NCBI RefSeq assembly: GCF_900105715.1
Contig: NZ_FNRY01000001.1
Location: 1,922,001-1,986,000 of the forward strand
Length of the DNA: 64,000 bases
Reading direction: 5' to 3'
From: Paramicrobacterium humi
GTDB lineage: Bacteria > Actinomycetota > Actinomycetes > Actinomycetales > Microbacteriaceae
Shown: positions 17,962-28,637 of the stretch, piece after piece
Position numbering within the stretch: position 1 is the stretch's first letter
Layout: each line of letters starts with the position of its first letter
Notes under the pieces: generated by a model
The model's input: only the letters and a program-made list of their open reading frames with translations
Told to the model about the DNA's origin: nothing
Databases searched by the model: none
Position numbers and translations under genes: made by a program

Positions 17962-18428
17962 GCCGCACGCGGCCGACGTCGCTGCTCGTGCTCGGCGCCA
18001 TCGGCATCCTCGTCGGCTACCTCCTCGAGCTCGCCATGGTCGCGAACGGCAGGCCCATGATCGTGCCAGAACTCACGCTGCCCATCACGCTCGTCATCGT
18101 CGGCGGCGTCGTGCTCGGCTTCGCGATCCCGATCCGGCGCTCGGTGACGGGGAAGTCGCAGAAGCGCATCGACCCGTTCGCCGCGACGCGCGTGGTCTCG
18201 CTCGCGAAGGCGTCGAGCTTCGCGGGCGCCGTGTTCCTCGGCGCGGGCATCGGCATGCTCGGCTTCATGCTGAGCCGCACGGTGCTGCCCGGGGTAGCAT
18301 CGGTGTGGCTCGCGGGCGCCATGGCCGCCGGCGCCGTGCTGCTGATGGCCGCGGGACTCGTGGCCGAACACCTCTGCCGACTTCCGAAGGACGATGACGA
18401 CGATGACCCAGACGCCTCCGACGCCTGA
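17958..18428 (+). CDS. DUF3180 family membrane protein
   Basis: The product has 156 residues from the ATG at 17958 that overlaps the folK stop. Four hydrophobic segments are visible (LVLGAIGILVGYLLELAMV and others), and it ends in an Asp-rich cytoplasmic tail (KDDDDDDPDASDA). The family sits directly after folK in many Actinobacteria (Rv3605c in M. tuberculosis) and its function is unknown. Confidence 0.85.
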   Translation: MSRTRPTSLLVLGAIGILVGYLLELAMVANGRPMIVPELTLPITLVIVGGVVLGFAIPIRRSVTGKSQKRIDPFAATRVVSLAKASSFAGAVFLGAGIGMLGFMLSRTVLPGVASVWLAGAMAAGAVLLMAAGLVAEHLCRLPKDDDDDDPDASDA

Positions 18429-18963
18429 GCCTGGCGAACCCGCCCTCAACCCGCACGACTCGAACCTGATCGAGCCGCGCGCGGCCGGCCGGCTGCAGCT
18501 CGAGGTCATGCAGTGGCGGCGCGTGTCGCCCAAGTACCTCGCCGTGCAGGTCGCGGGAAGCCTCGTCGTGCTCCTGGTCATCCTCGCCGGGCTGCTCATC
18601 GGCGCGCTCGCCGGGGAGCCGTGGCTGTGGATCCCGTTCGGCGTCGTCGTTTTCGTCGGCATCATCGTGCTCGTCATCACGCCGCGCCAGGTGCGCGCGA
18701 TCGGCTACCAGCTGCGCGACGACGACCTCGTGTTCCGCCGCGGCATCATGTGGCAGCGCATCGTCGCCGTGCCCTACGGCCGCATGCAGCTCGTCGACAT
18801 CACGCAGGGTCCGCTCGCACGCGCCCTCGGCCTGTCGGAGCTCAAGCTCGTGACCGCCGCCGCGGCGACGGGCGTGTCGATCCCCGGCCTGCCGCAGGAG
18901 GAGGCCGAGGCGCTGCGCGACCACCTCGTCGAGGTGGCGGAGTCCCGCCGGGCGGGACTGTGA
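18403..18963 (+). CDS. Bacterial PH domain membrane protein (YdbS-like)
   Basis: The product has 186 residues from the ATG at 18403; an ATG at 18394 is also in frame. Two membrane helices (VAGSLVVLLVILAGLLIGAL and WIPFGVVVFVGIIVLVI) are followed by a PH-like domain with DDLVFRRGIMWQRIVAVPYGRMQLVDITQGPLAR. It overlaps the DUF3180 gene and is coupled to the next, longer PH protein. The pair resembles B. subtilis YdbS/YdbT, implicated in resistance to membrane-active bacteriocins. Confidence 0.85.
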   Translation: MTQTPPTPEPGEPALNPHDSNLIEPRAAGRLQLEVMQWRRVSPKYLAVQVAGSLVVLLVILAGLLIGALAGEPWLWIPFGVVVFVGIIVLVITPRQVRAIGYQLRDDDLVFRRGIMWQRIVAVPYGRMQLVDITQGPLARALGLSELKLVTAAAATGVSIPGLPQEEAEALRDHLVEVAESRRAGL

Positions 18964-20585
18964 GCGACAATCAGCTGCCGGCGCAGCATCCGGACGCCCC
19001 CGCACCGCAGCCGGGAACCGTCGCCGAGGCGGCCCGCCAGCTCGGCGACGACACCCTCGCCGACGGGCAGTGGCACCGTCTGCACCCGGCGACGCCGCTG
19101 CTGCGCGGCGGCCTGTTCCTCGTCGCGGTGCTCGGCTATCTCATCGCGAACATGCGCGAGCGGCTCATCTCGCTGTTCACGGGCGGCGACGAGTTCCGCG
19201 ACTACGAGGGCGACCCGATCGACTGGATCCTCGCCGAGCACCTCGTCGGCTGGGCGCTCGCCGTCGTCGCGCTCGTGCTCGTCGTGCTCATCGCCGGGTT
19301 CTACCTGTCGTGGCGCATGCACTCGTTCCGCGTCACGCAAGAGGCCGTCGAGGTGCGAAGCGGCATCCTCTTCCGCCGGCACCGGCGCGCGGCGCTCGAT
19401 CGCATCCAGGGCATCAACGTCAACCGGCCGCTCATCCCGCGGCTGTTCGGCGCGGCGAAGCTGCAGGTCTCCGTCGCGGGGCAGGGCGCGAGCGTCGAGC
19501 TCGCCTACCTCGGCTCCGCGAAGACCGACGGGCTGCGGCGCGACATCCTTCGGCTGTCCTCCGGCGCGAAGGGGCAGCCGCAGCCGACGGCCGGTCCCGC
19601 GGGCGCTCCGCCGTCGCCGGGCGCGGCGGGAGCGGCATCCGACTATGTCACCGCCCGCGTGAACGAGCTGATCGTTCCCGACTGGGAGCAGGATGCCGCC
19701 ACGCCTGCGTCGGTCGTGCGCATCCCGCCGCTTCGGCTTCTCGGCTCGGTCGTGCTGAGCGGCACGACGATCGTGCTGCTCGCGTTCATCATCGCGATCA
19801 TCGTCTCGTCGATCGTCGGCACGCCGTGGGTGCTGTTCGGCATCCTGCCCGCCATGATCGGCTTCGCGACCTACTACTGGTCGCGGTTCACGAAGTTCCT
19901 GCGCTACTCGATCGCCGCGACGCCGCACGGCGTGCGCATCGGCTACGGGCTGCTGTCCACCTCGAACGAGACGCTGCCGCCCGGGCGCATCCACGCGATC
20001 GAAGTGCGGCAGCCGCTCATCTGGCGTCCGCTCGGCTGGTGGGAGATCCGAATCAACACGGCCGTGCAGGGCAGCTCCGCGAACGCGCAGCAGAAGCAGC
20101 AGTCGGGCACCGTCATGCCCGTCGGCGACCTCGACGACGTCGCGCGCGTGCTCGCGCTGCTGCTGCCCGGGCTGCCGCCCGAGTCAGGCGACGACCTCGT
20201 GCGCCGCGGGCTTCTCGGCACGGGAAGCGACGACGACTACACGACGGCGCCGCGCCGCTCGTGGATCTTCAACCCGCTCACGTGGCGCCGCGTGGGCTTC
20301 GCGCTGCTCGGCGACGTTCTCGTCACCCGCGACGGATTCGCCCACCGACGCCTTGCGATCGTGCCCCTCGCGCGCATCCAGTCGGTGAAGATCACGCAAG
20401 GGCCGTGGCAGCGCCGGCGCACCCTCGCGACAGGGCACGCGCACACCGTTCTCGGTCCCGTGTCGGCGCGCGTGAGCCAGCTCGGCCGCGACGACGCGCT
20501 GCGCTTCTTCGACCGCGTGACGACGGCGGCGATCAGCGCCGCGGCGGCCGACACGAGCGAGCACTGGGCGGCGGACCCCGAATGA
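18960..20585 (+). CDS. Bacterial PH domain membrane protein (YdbT-like, tandem PH domains)
   Basis: The product has 541 residues from a GTG at 18960 overlapping the previous stop. Two transmembrane pairs lie near 50-120 and 265-315. Three PH-like blocks are visible: HSFRVTQEAVEVRSGILFRRHRRAALDRIQGINVNRPL, YSIAATPHGVRIGYGLLSTSNETLPPGRIHAIEVRQPL, and LVTRDGFAHRRLAIVPLARIQSVKITQGP. A Pro/Ala linker lies around 205-220. This architecture is standard for the YdbT partner. Confidence 0.85.
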   Translation: MSDNQLPAQHPDAPAPQPGTVAEAARQLGDDTLADGQWHRLHPATPLLRGGLFLVAVLGYLIANMRERLISLFTGGDEFRDYEGDPIDWILAEHLVGWALAVVALVLVVLIAGFYLSWRMHSFRVTQEAVEVRSGILFRRHRRAALDRIQGINVNRPLIPRLFGAAKLQVSVAGQGASVELAYLGSAKTDGLRRDILRLSSGAKGQPQPTAGPAGAPPSPGAAGAASDYVTARVNELIVPDWEQDAATPASVVRIPPLRLLGSVVLSGTTIVLLAFIIAIIVSSIVGTPWVLFGILPAMIGFATYYWSRFTKFLRYSIAATPHGVRIGYGLLSTSNETLPPGRIHAIEVRQPLIWRPLGWWEIRINTAVQGSSANAQQKQQSGTVMPVGDLDDVARVLALLLPGLPPESGDDLVRRGLLGTGSDDDYTTAPRRSWIFNPLTWRRVGFALLGDVLVTRDGFAHRRLAIVPLARIQSVKITQGPWQRRRTLATGHAHTVLGPVSARVSQLGRDDALRFFDRVTTAAISAAAADTSEHWAADPE

Positions 20586-21268
20586 CGAGCCAGCGGGCCG
20601 GACGACTCGGCGTCGGCGTCATCGGGGCGGGCCACGTCGGCCCGGTCCTCGCGTCGGCGCTCGCCGGCGCCGGCCACGCGCTCGTCGGCATCTCCGCCGT
20701 GTCGGAGGCCAGCAGGGAGCGCGCCGACGCGCTGCTTCCCGGGGTGCCGGTCCTCGAGGTGCCCGCGATCGTGGAGCGCAGCGAACTCGTGCTCATCGCC
20801 GTTCCCGACGACGAGCTCGAGGGCCTCGTCGCCGGACTCGCCGCGACCGGGACGTGGCAGCCTGGGCAGCTCGTCGTGCACACCTCCGCCCGGCACGGGA
20901 TCGGCGTTCTCCGGCCGGCGGCAGCGGCTGGCGGCATCCCGCTCGCCATTCACCCGGCCATGTCGTTCACGGGAACCTCGATCGACCTCGCCCGGCTCGC
21001 CGAGACGTTCTTCGCCGTGACGGCGCCGGCTCCCGTGCTGCCCATCGGCCAGGCCCTCGTGGTCGAGATGGGCGGCGAACCCGTCGTCGTCGCCGAGGAG
21101 GACCGAGCGACCTACGCCGAGGCGATCGAGACGGCGAGCGCGTTCTCCCGCGCGATCGTCGAGCAGGCCTCGGGGCTGCTCGCGCAGATCGGCGTGGAGC
21201 AACCGGGCGCCTACTTGTCGTCGCTCGTGCGCAGCGCCGTCGATGACGCCCTCTCGGCCGAGCGCTGA
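20582..21268 (+). CDS. DUF2520 / Rossmann-like NAD(P)-binding protein
   Basis: The product has 228 residues from the ATG at 20582 (ATGA overlap). The N-terminal Rossmann motif VGVIGAGHVGPVLASAL is clear, followed by ELVLIAVPDDELEGLV and HPAMSFTG. The C-terminal helical DUF2520 domain follows. Homologues (Rv3603c) precede panC in many Actinobacteria; here lysS comes next and no panC is present. Confidence 0.85.
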   Translation: MTSQRAGRLGVGVIGAGHVGPVLASALAGAGHALVGISAVSEASRERADALLPGVPVLEVPAIVERSELVLIAVPDDELEGLVAGLAATGTWQPGQLVVHTSARHGIGVLRPAAAAGGIPLAIHPAMSFTGTSIDLARLAETFFAVTAPAPVLPIGQALVVEMGGEPVVVAEEDRATYAEAIETASAFSRAIVEQASGLLAQIGVEQPGAYLSSLVRSAVDDALSAER

Positions 21269-21359
21269 CGGCATCCGTCACGGCCGCGCCGGGTAAACTG
21301 GGCAGCGCCGCTTGGCGGCCACACTTTCACTTCCGCCCGCCAGACCAGAAGGTTGCTGC

Positions 21360-22868
<1,509 letters not shown>

Positions 22869-22872
22869 CGCC

Positions 22873-23019
22873 ATGAACGACTACCTGCCCAAAGACGAGC
22901 TGGACCCCAAGCACAAGGACGCCCCGAGCACCAACCGGAAGGCGCTGTGGATCATCGGCGCGGGACTCGGCATCTACCTCATCGTCTCCGGCGTATGGGG
23001 CATCATCACGGGCGGCTGA
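22873..23019 (+). CDS. Small single-helix membrane protein
   Basis: The product has 48 residues, beginning MNDYLPKDELDPKHKD. The charged, Lys/Asp/Pro-rich N-terminus is followed by one hydrophobic helix (ALWIIGAGLGIYLIVSGVWG) and a short tail. The ATG is four bases after the lysS stop, so it is translated from the same message. I do not recognise a family; codon use matches the neighbours. Confidence 0.6.
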   Translation: MNDYLPKDELDPKHKDAPSTNRKALWIIGAGLGIYLIVSGVWGIITGG

Positions 23020-23051
23020 TGCGCCGCCGTTCAGAGGTATCATGAGAGCAA

Positions 23052-23246
23052 ATGATTGAGAACTTCTGGTTGAACGCGGCGTGGTCGGTGCTGCCGACCA
23101 TCCTTCTGTTCGCGCTGTTCTACGTGGTTCTTCGCGCCATCTTCCACATCGACCGCAACGAGCGTCGCGTCTACAGCGAGATCGAGGCGGAGGAGCGCGC
23201 ACGCCGCGGCCTGCCGGCAAAGCCCAAGCCATCGACTCACAGCTGA
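23052..23246 (+). CDS. Small membrane protein with charged cytoplasmic tail
   Basis: The product has 64 residues. A hydrophobic helix (about residues 8-28) is followed by a basic/acidic helix (HIDRNERRVYSEIEAEERARRG) and a Lys/Pro tail. AGAGCAA seven bases upstream is a weak ribosome site. The layout recalls small actinobacterial membrane proteins next to lysS; the function is unknown. Confidence 0.65.
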   Translation: MIENFWLNAAWSVLPTILLFALFYVVLRAIFHIDRNERRVYSEIEAEERARRGLPAKPKPSTHS

Positions 23247-23308
23247 CTCCCGGCGAGCCGGGTCCTAAGACCCTATTCGGGGGTCATGCCGCTACATAGC
23301 CTTGTGGT

Positions 23309-23722
23309 ATGAACACCGTCGAATTCGCCACAGAGGTCGCGGCGCCACCGCGTGAAGCCATCGCAGCCGGCGCGGGAGCGCGCACGATGAGCGTCCCGCT
23401 CCGCGTGTTCGGCAGAGACGACGCGCTGCAGATCATTCCGCTCGACGTGCGCGAGACGGCCGACGACCTCTACGTCATCAGCCGCGACTCGCGCCGCATC
23501 GGCTACATCCAGCGCGTCGGCCACGTCTTCGTCGCTCTCGTCGGCGAACGCCTCGACCATGCGGAGGAGTGCGGCCAGTCCCTGCTCTGGGACAAGGCGG
23601 CGACGAGCCTCGTTGAAGAGGCGGATGCTCGCTCCCGGCGAGCGATGCCCGCACCGGAGCCGCCGGCACGCGCACCGTTCCCCGAGGTTCAGTACCTCGT
23701 CGGCGGTCGACTCGTCAGGTGA
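23309..23722 (+). CDS. Hypothetical protein
   Basis: The product has 137 residues, with no signal peptide or membrane helix. The middle (DDLYVISRDSRRIGYIQRVGHVFVALVGER) looks like a small beta-rich domain, and the C-terminal third is Ala/Pro-rich. I recognise no family. The last 34 bp overlap the 3' end of the convergent response regulator gene. Confidence 0.55.
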   Translation: MNTVEFATEVAAPPREAIAAGAGARTMSVPLRVFGRDDALQIIPLDVRETADDLYVISRDSRRIGYIQRVGHVFVALVGERLDHAEECGQSLLWDKAATSLVEEADARSRRAMPAPEPPARAPFPEVQYLVGGRLVR

Positions 23723-24327
23723 AGCGCGGCGGCCTGCGTGCGCCGCTGCAGCCCGAGCTTCCCGAGCAGGCTCGACACATAGTTCTTCACCGTCTTCTCC
23801 GCGAGCGAGAGGCGCTCGCCGATCTCGCGATTCGTCAAGCCGTCGGCGATGAGCGCGAGGACTTCGCTCTCGCGCGTCGAGAGCGCGGACAGGCGCGGGT
23901 CGCCCTCGTGGTCCGCCCGGATCCGCTCCACGATCGTGTGACTGAGCCCGGCATCGATGAGGACAGCTCCCGCCGACACGGCGCGGATCGTCTCAACGAG
24001 CCGGTTGCCGCGCACCTCCTTGAGCACGTACGCGGACGCGCCGGCCATGACGGCCGAGGTGATCGCCTCGTCATCGTCGTAGGCGGTGAGGATGATGCAG
24101 CGCACGCCGGGATCCCGGGAGCGTACGTCACGGCAGATCGCGATGCCGTCCCCGTCGGGCAGCCGCATGTCGAGAACGGCGACGTCGGGGCGCGTCGCGA
24201 GAATGCGCGAGCGCGCTTGCGCGGCGGTCGCGGCCTCTCCCACGATCTCGATATCGGGTTCCGCCTGGCACAGCCCGATCACGCCGCGCCGCACGATGTC
24301 CTGGTCGTCCACAATGAAGACGCGCAT
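23689..24327 (-). CDS. DevR/NarL-type response regulator
   Basis: The product has 212 residues. The receiver domain has the acidic pair at D7-D8 and the phospho-acceptor D53 (AVLDMRLPDG). The C-terminal LuxR helix-turn-helix (about 148-205) reads LSTRESEVLALIADGLTNREIGERLSLAEKTVKNYVSSLL, in DevR style. It follows the sensor kinase with a 4-bp gap and is its cognate regulator. Confidence 0.9.
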   Translation of the reverse strand: MRVFIVDDQDIVRRGVIGLCQAEPDIEIVGEAATAAQARSRILATRPDVAVLDMRLPDGDGIAICRDVRSRDPGVRCIILTAYDDDEAITSAVMAGASAYVLKEVRGNRLVETIRAVSAGAVLIDAGLSHTIVERIRADHEGDPRLSALSTRESEVLALIADGLTNREIGERLSLAEKTVKNYVSSLLGKLGLQRRTQAAALHLTSRPPTRY

Positions 24328-24331
24328 GGCC

Positions 24332-25990
24332 TCACTCGCCCTTCGGAAGCTCAGCGGGAACCGACCAGCGCAAGCGCGTCTCGCCCGGCCGCGACTCGAA
24401 CGCGCACGTGCCCCGGCGTCGGCGCGCTCTCGCGCTCAGGTTCGCGAGCCCGCTGCGCCGTCCGGCTCCCGCGGCGCCCACGCCGTCGTCGACGACCTCG
24501 ACCGTGACGCTGCCGTCCGCAGCCGTGAGCGTGAGTGAGGCGTTGTGCGCGGAGGCGTGCCGCACGATATTCGTCAGCGCCTCCCGCGTGACGGCGACGA
24601 CGTCATCGGCGATCTCGTTCGTGACAACGAGATCGACGGGGCCGGCGAACGCGACTTGCGGTGACGGGGGAAGCGCGTGCGCGAGCTCGCCGACGACGGC
24701 GAGCACGCGGTCGCGGATGGTGGGGGAGTCCTCGCGCGACCGCGAGAGGGCGAAGATGACGGTGCGGATGCGCGCGATCGTGTCGTCGAGCGTCGTCACG
24801 GCTCGGCCGACAGGCTCGGCGGCGGCTGTGTCGAGACCCGGCAGCGTCGCCTGCAGCTCGAGTCCGGTCGCGAACAGCTGCTGGATGACGTGGTCGTGCA
24901 GGTCGCGTGCGATGCGCGCCCGATCCTCCAGCAGCAGCATCCGCTGCTCGTTCACTCGCGCCTCGGCGAGCTGCTTCGCCAAGTCGATGCGTCCGGCGAA
25001 GTCGGCGGCCATGTCGAGTTCCGCGGCGGTGAACCGCGTCGCCTGGCTCTGTCGGGAGATCACGACCGCTCCCGGCGCGTACGGCGAGGCGCTGAGCGGC
25101 AGCACCATCGTGGGACCGAGAGCGGCCTCGTCCGCGTCGGTGAGGTAGGGGCCCCGATTCTCGAGGACGTGCCGCACGAGCGGTGACGACGGCACCCCCG
25201 GCAGCTCCTCCGCGCCGCCGTCCGGCGTCGCCGTGAACGTGCGAATGGGATCGCCCTCGCGCGCGATGCTGAGTCGCGCCGACTCGGTGGCGGCGAGCAC
25301 GCGGGCTGCGATGAACGGTGTCATGTCGTCGTGCTGCGGAGTGAACAGGGCAGAGGTGACTTCTGCCGAGGCCGTCGCCCACGCCTGCCGGCGCTGCGTC
25401 TCGGCGAACAGGCGCGCATTCTCTATCGCGAATCCGGCGGTGCCGGCGAGCGACGCGATGAGCTGTTCGTCGTCGGCGCTGAACTCGCCCGAGGACTGGT
25501 TCGCAAGATAGAGGTTGCCGTAGACCTCCCCGCGCACGCGGATCGGCACCCCGAGGAAGCTCTCCATCGGGGGATGCCCGGCAGGGAAGCCGGCAGCACG
25601 GGGATCCTCCGCCACGTGACGCAGCCGGATGGGGCGGCCCTCCTCCGTGAGCGCTCCGACGAGACCGACACCGACCGGCAGGTGCCCGACCGCGTCGACC
25701 TCCTCAGGCGACATCCCCACTTGCACGAGCTGTTCAAGGGTGCCGTCCGCCCCGAGCACGCCGAGCGCTCCGTACTGCGCATCCACGAGGTCCACTGCCG
25801 TCTCGACGATCCGCTGCAGCACCGTCGGCAGCTCGAGGTGCGCGACGACCATGCGGTTCGCCCGCAGCAGGGCGCGCAGCCGGCCCTGGGTCCGGCGCAC
25901 TTGACCGGCGAGATCCACGAGCGCGCTGAGGGTACGGTCGAGTTCGGCGCGCGGCAGGTCAGGGAAGTCGAGTGTGTCATCGCTGCTCAT
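24332..25990 (-). CDS. DevS/DosT-like two-GAF sensor histidine kinase
   Basis: The product has 552 residues. GAF-A spans about 50-195 and GAF-B about 205-345; a HisKA_3 domain with phospho-acceptor His365 (ARDLHDHVIQQ) follows, then an HATPase domain ending in VEVVDDGVGAAGAGRRSGL. GAF-A keeps GHPPMESFLGVPIRV, where the His (about 139) corresponds to the haem-ligand His of mycobacterial DevS. Redox, NO or oxygen sensing is therefore likely. It forms an operon with the response regulator. Confidence 0.88.
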   Translation of the reverse strand: MSSDDTLDFPDLPRAELDRTLSALVDLAGQVRRTQGRLRALLRANRMVVAHLELPTVLQRIVETAVDLVDAQYGALGVLGADGTLEQLVQVGMSPEEVDAVGHLPVGVGLVGALTEEGRPIRLRHVAEDPRAAGFPAGHPPMESFLGVPIRVRGEVYGNLYLANQSSGEFSADDEQLIASLAGTAGFAIENARLFAETQRRQAWATASAEVTSALFTPQHDDMTPFIAARVLAATESARLSIAREGDPIRTFTATPDGGAEELPGVPSSPLVRHVLENRGPYLTDADEAALGPTMVLPLSASPYAPGAVVISRQSQATRFTAAELDMAADFAGRIDLAKQLAEARVNEQRMLLLEDRARIARDLHDHVIQQLFATGLELQATLPGLDTAAAEPVGRAVTTLDDTIARIRTVIFALSRSREDSPTIRDRVLAVVGELAHALPPSPQVAFAGPVDLVVTNEIADDVVAVTREALTNIVRHASAHNASLTLTAADGSVTVEVVDDGVGAAGAGRRSGLANLSARARRRRGTCAFESRPGETRLRWSVPAELPKGE

Positions 25991-26170
25991 GAGGTTTCCC
26001 CCGCCCCGCCGACGCCCGGCTTAGCGGGAGTGTAGCGCCGTTGCGCGTGCGCGCCAACGGCCTTGCGCGGTGAGCGAGACAGCGTGGCGTGATTCCGGAG
26101 AACACTCGCCGCCCCGATATCATCGGGATCATGACGGTCCACCACGAGCGGCCGTTCCCGCGTCAAGGCG

Positions 26171-27685
26171 GTGAACGAGATGCTTGACATCGACGAGGCC
26201 GTCATCGAGATCTTCGGCGTGAGCTTCGGCTGGTGGGCGATCGTCGTCTTCCTCGCCGACCTCACCATCCGCATCCTCGCCGTCATCTACGTGCCCCGCA
26301 ATCGGATGCCGTCAGCGGCGATGGGCTGGCTCCTGGCCATCTTCTTCATCCCCTTCGCCGGCGTCTTCCTCTTCCTGCTCATCGGCAATCCGAAGCTGCC
26401 GCGCAAGCGCCGCAAGCGACAGGACGACATCAACAGCTACATCGCGTCCGTCGTCGCGGAGCTCCCGCACGACGCGACGCTCGCCGAGACGCCCGAGTGG
26501 CTGCCGTCGCTCGTGTACCTCAACCAGCACCTCGGCGGCTTCCCGCTCATGGGCGGGAACTCGGCGACGCTGCACGCGGACTACGGCGAGTCGCTGCAAG
26601 GCATGATCGACGACATCGACCGCGCCGTCGACTGGGTCCACGTCGAGTTCTACATCCTCTGCCTCGACGAGACGACGGCGCCGTTCTTCGACGCCCTCGA
26701 GAACGCCGAGAAGCGCGGTGTGGAAGTACGCGTGCTCTTCGACCACGTCGCCTCGCTGCGCACGCGCGGCTACCACAAGATGACCCGCCGGCTCACCGCC
26801 ATGGGCGCCGACTGGCACCGGATGCTGCCGCTCGATCCGCTCAAATGGAAGTGGCAGCGTCCCGACCTCCGCAACCACCGCAAGCTCCTCGTCGTCGACG
26901 GCAGCGTCGCCTGGATCGGCTCGCAGAACATCATCGACCGCAGCTACAACAAGCGTTCAAACATCCGCCGCGGCCTCAAGTGGCAGGAGCTGCAGGCCCG
27001 CGTCGACGGTCCCGTCGTCGGTGCGATCAACGCCATCTTCCTCACCGACTGGTACAGCGAGACCGATGAGCTGCTCATCGAGACGTCGGTGCGGCGCGAA
27101 GAGGTCGAGCTCACGGCCGCGCCCGTCACCGGAGACCTCGCATGTCAGGTCGTGCCGTCCGGCCCCGGCTTCGAGGGCGAGAACAACCTGCGTCTGTTTC
27201 TCGGCCTGCTCTGGGCCGCGCAAGAGCGGATCGTCATCACGAGTCCCTATTTCGTCCCGGACGAGCCCCTTCTCTACGCCGTGACGACCGCCGTGCAGCG
27301 CGGGGTCCCCGTCGACCTGTTCGTCTCCGAGATCGGCGACCAGCCCACCGTGTACCACGCTCAGCGCTCCTACTACGAGGCGCTGCTGCGGGCCGGCGTG
27401 CGCATCTTCCTGTACCCGAAGCCGTTCATCCTGCACTCCAAGCACTTCACCATCGACAGTGAGGTCGCCGTTCTCGGCTCAAGCAACATGGACATGCGCT
27501 CGTTCGGACTCAACCTCGAGATCTCACTGCTCGTGCGCGGCGAGGACTTCGTCAGGGACATGCGCAGCATCGAGGACGAGTACCGCTCCAAGAGCCGCGA
27601 GCTCAGTCTTGACGAGTGGCTCAAGCAGCCGCTGCGCTCGACCGTGCTCGACAACCTCGCGCGGCTCACCTCCGCCCTGCAGTGA
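26171..27685 (+). CDS. cls: Cardiolipin synthase
   Basis: The product has 504 residues. Two N-terminal membrane helices are followed by two phospholipase D HKD motifs: HRKLLVVDGSVAWIGSQN near 236 and HSKHFTIDSEVAVLGSSNMD near 421. It condenses two phosphatidylglycerol molecules. The start is a GTG at 26171; an ATG at 26180 is equally plausible. Confidence 0.93.
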   Translation: MNEMLDIDEAVIEIFGVSFGWWAIVVFLADLTIRILAVIYVPRNRMPSAAMGWLLAIFFIPFAGVFLFLLIGNPKLPRKRRKRQDDINSYIASVVAELPHDATLAETPEWLPSLVYLNQHLGGFPLMGGNSATLHADYGESLQGMIDDIDRAVDWVHVEFYILCLDETTAPFFDALENAEKRGVEVRVLFDHVASLRTRGYHKMTRRLTAMGADWHRMLPLDPLKWKWQRPDLRNHRKLLVVDGSVAWIGSQNIIDRSYNKRSNIRRGLKWQELQARVDGPVVGAINAIFLTDWYSETDELLIETSVRREEVELTAAPVTGDLACQVVPSGPGFEGENNLRLFLGLLWAAQERIVITSPYFVPDEPLLYAVTTAVQRGVPVDLFVSEIGDQPTVYHAQRSYYEALLRAGVRIFLYPKPFILHSKHFTIDSEVAVLGSSNMDMRSFGLNLEISLLVRGEDFVRDMRSIEDEYRSKSRELSLDEWLKQPLRSTVLDNLARLTSALQ

Positions 27686-27729
27686 CGCCGCCGCCCGGCA
27701 TCCGATCGGCTGGGGTCTAGGCTTTCGAC

Positions 27730-28455
27730 ATGGAGTGGCTCCTCGCAGCTGTCGCCGGCTTCGTCTCCGGCCTTGCCCTCGTCGTGGGCGCCCTCATCGC
27801 CTGGTTCCTCAAGGTGCCCGGGCGCGTCGTCGCCACGGTCATGGCGTTCGGCTCGGGCGTGCTCATCTCGGCGCTCGCGTTCGACCTGATCGGGGAGGCC
27901 GCCGACGCCGGCGGGTTCTGGCCCACCATGTTCGGCTTCATCGGCGGTGCCGTGTTCTATGTCGGCCTGAACCTGATCCTCGATGTCGTCGACGCGCGCA
28001 ACCGCCCCGGCACAGGCGAGAGCCCGGGAACCGGGGTCGGCATCGCCCTCGGAGCGCTGCTCGACGGCATCCCGGAGACCGCCGTCCTCGGCCTCAGCCT
28101 CGTCGGCGGCGGGCAGCTGAGCATCCCGATCCTGCTCGCCGTCATCATCTCGAACCTGCCCGAAGGCCTGTCGTCCACCGCGTACCTCAAGCCGGAGAAG
28201 AGCGCGACGTACGTGTTCGCGCTGTGGACGGGCATCACGATCGCGTGCGCGCTGTCCTCCCTCGGGGGCTACGCCCTCATGCAGAACGTCGACCCCGCGG
28301 TGACCTCGTTCGTCACCGCCGTCGCCGCGGGAGCCATCCTCGCCATGATCTGCGACACGATGATCCCCGAGGCCTTCCGCGATGCGAAGTCGTTCACAGG
28401 GCTCATCGCCGTGCTCGGCTTCTTCGCGAGCTTCGGCGTGCACCAACTCGGCTGA
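27730..28455 (+). CDS. ZIP-family metal transporter-like membrane protein
   Basis: The product has 241 residues and about eight hydrophobic segments. The ZIP family core is recognised in the fourth and fifth helices by LGALLDGIPETAVLGLSL and ISNLPEGLSST, which bear the buried Asp/Glu metal ligands in place of the classical His. The C-terminal MIPEAFRDAKSFTG is also typical. It has its own short upstream gap of 44 bp after cls. Confidence 0.85.
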   Translation: MEWLLAAVAGFVSGLALVVGALIAWFLKVPGRVVATVMAFGSGVLISALAFDLIGEAADAGGFWPTMFGFIGGAVFYVGLNLILDVVDARNRPGTGESPGTGVGIALGALLDGIPETAVLGLSLVGGGQLSIPILLAVIISNLPEGLSSTAYLKPEKSATYVFALWTGITIACALSSLGGYALMQNVDPAVTSFVTAVAAGAILAMICDTMIPEAFRDAKSFTGLIAVLGFFASFGVHQLG

Positions 28456-28534
28456 GCACGCTGCGCTGTTCCCCTCGCGTCAACGCTGTGCTACCGTCAT
28501 CACGATCGTGATCCGACAGCAGGAGGTGAGACCC

Positions 28535-28594
28535 ATGAACGCAGTTTCCGCAGTGGGTGCTCCCCTGCCGTCCACGATCGCGCGACTCCGATAG
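28535..28594 (+). CDS. Putative 19-residue leader peptide upstream of patatin gene
   Basis: An ATG preceded at ideal spacing by a near-perfect Shine-Dalgarno sequence (AGGAGGTGA) opens a 19-codon frame, MNAVSAVGAPLPSTIARLR, that stops 43 bp before the patatin start. The ribosome site is stronger than that of the gene downstream. This makes a translated regulatory leader plausible, but no family is recognised. Confidence 0.45.
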   Translation: MNAVSAVGAPLPSTIARLR

Positions 28595-28637
28595 TCGCCA
28601 CCGGGAGCGCCCCACGCAATCGCGAAGGGCCACTCCC

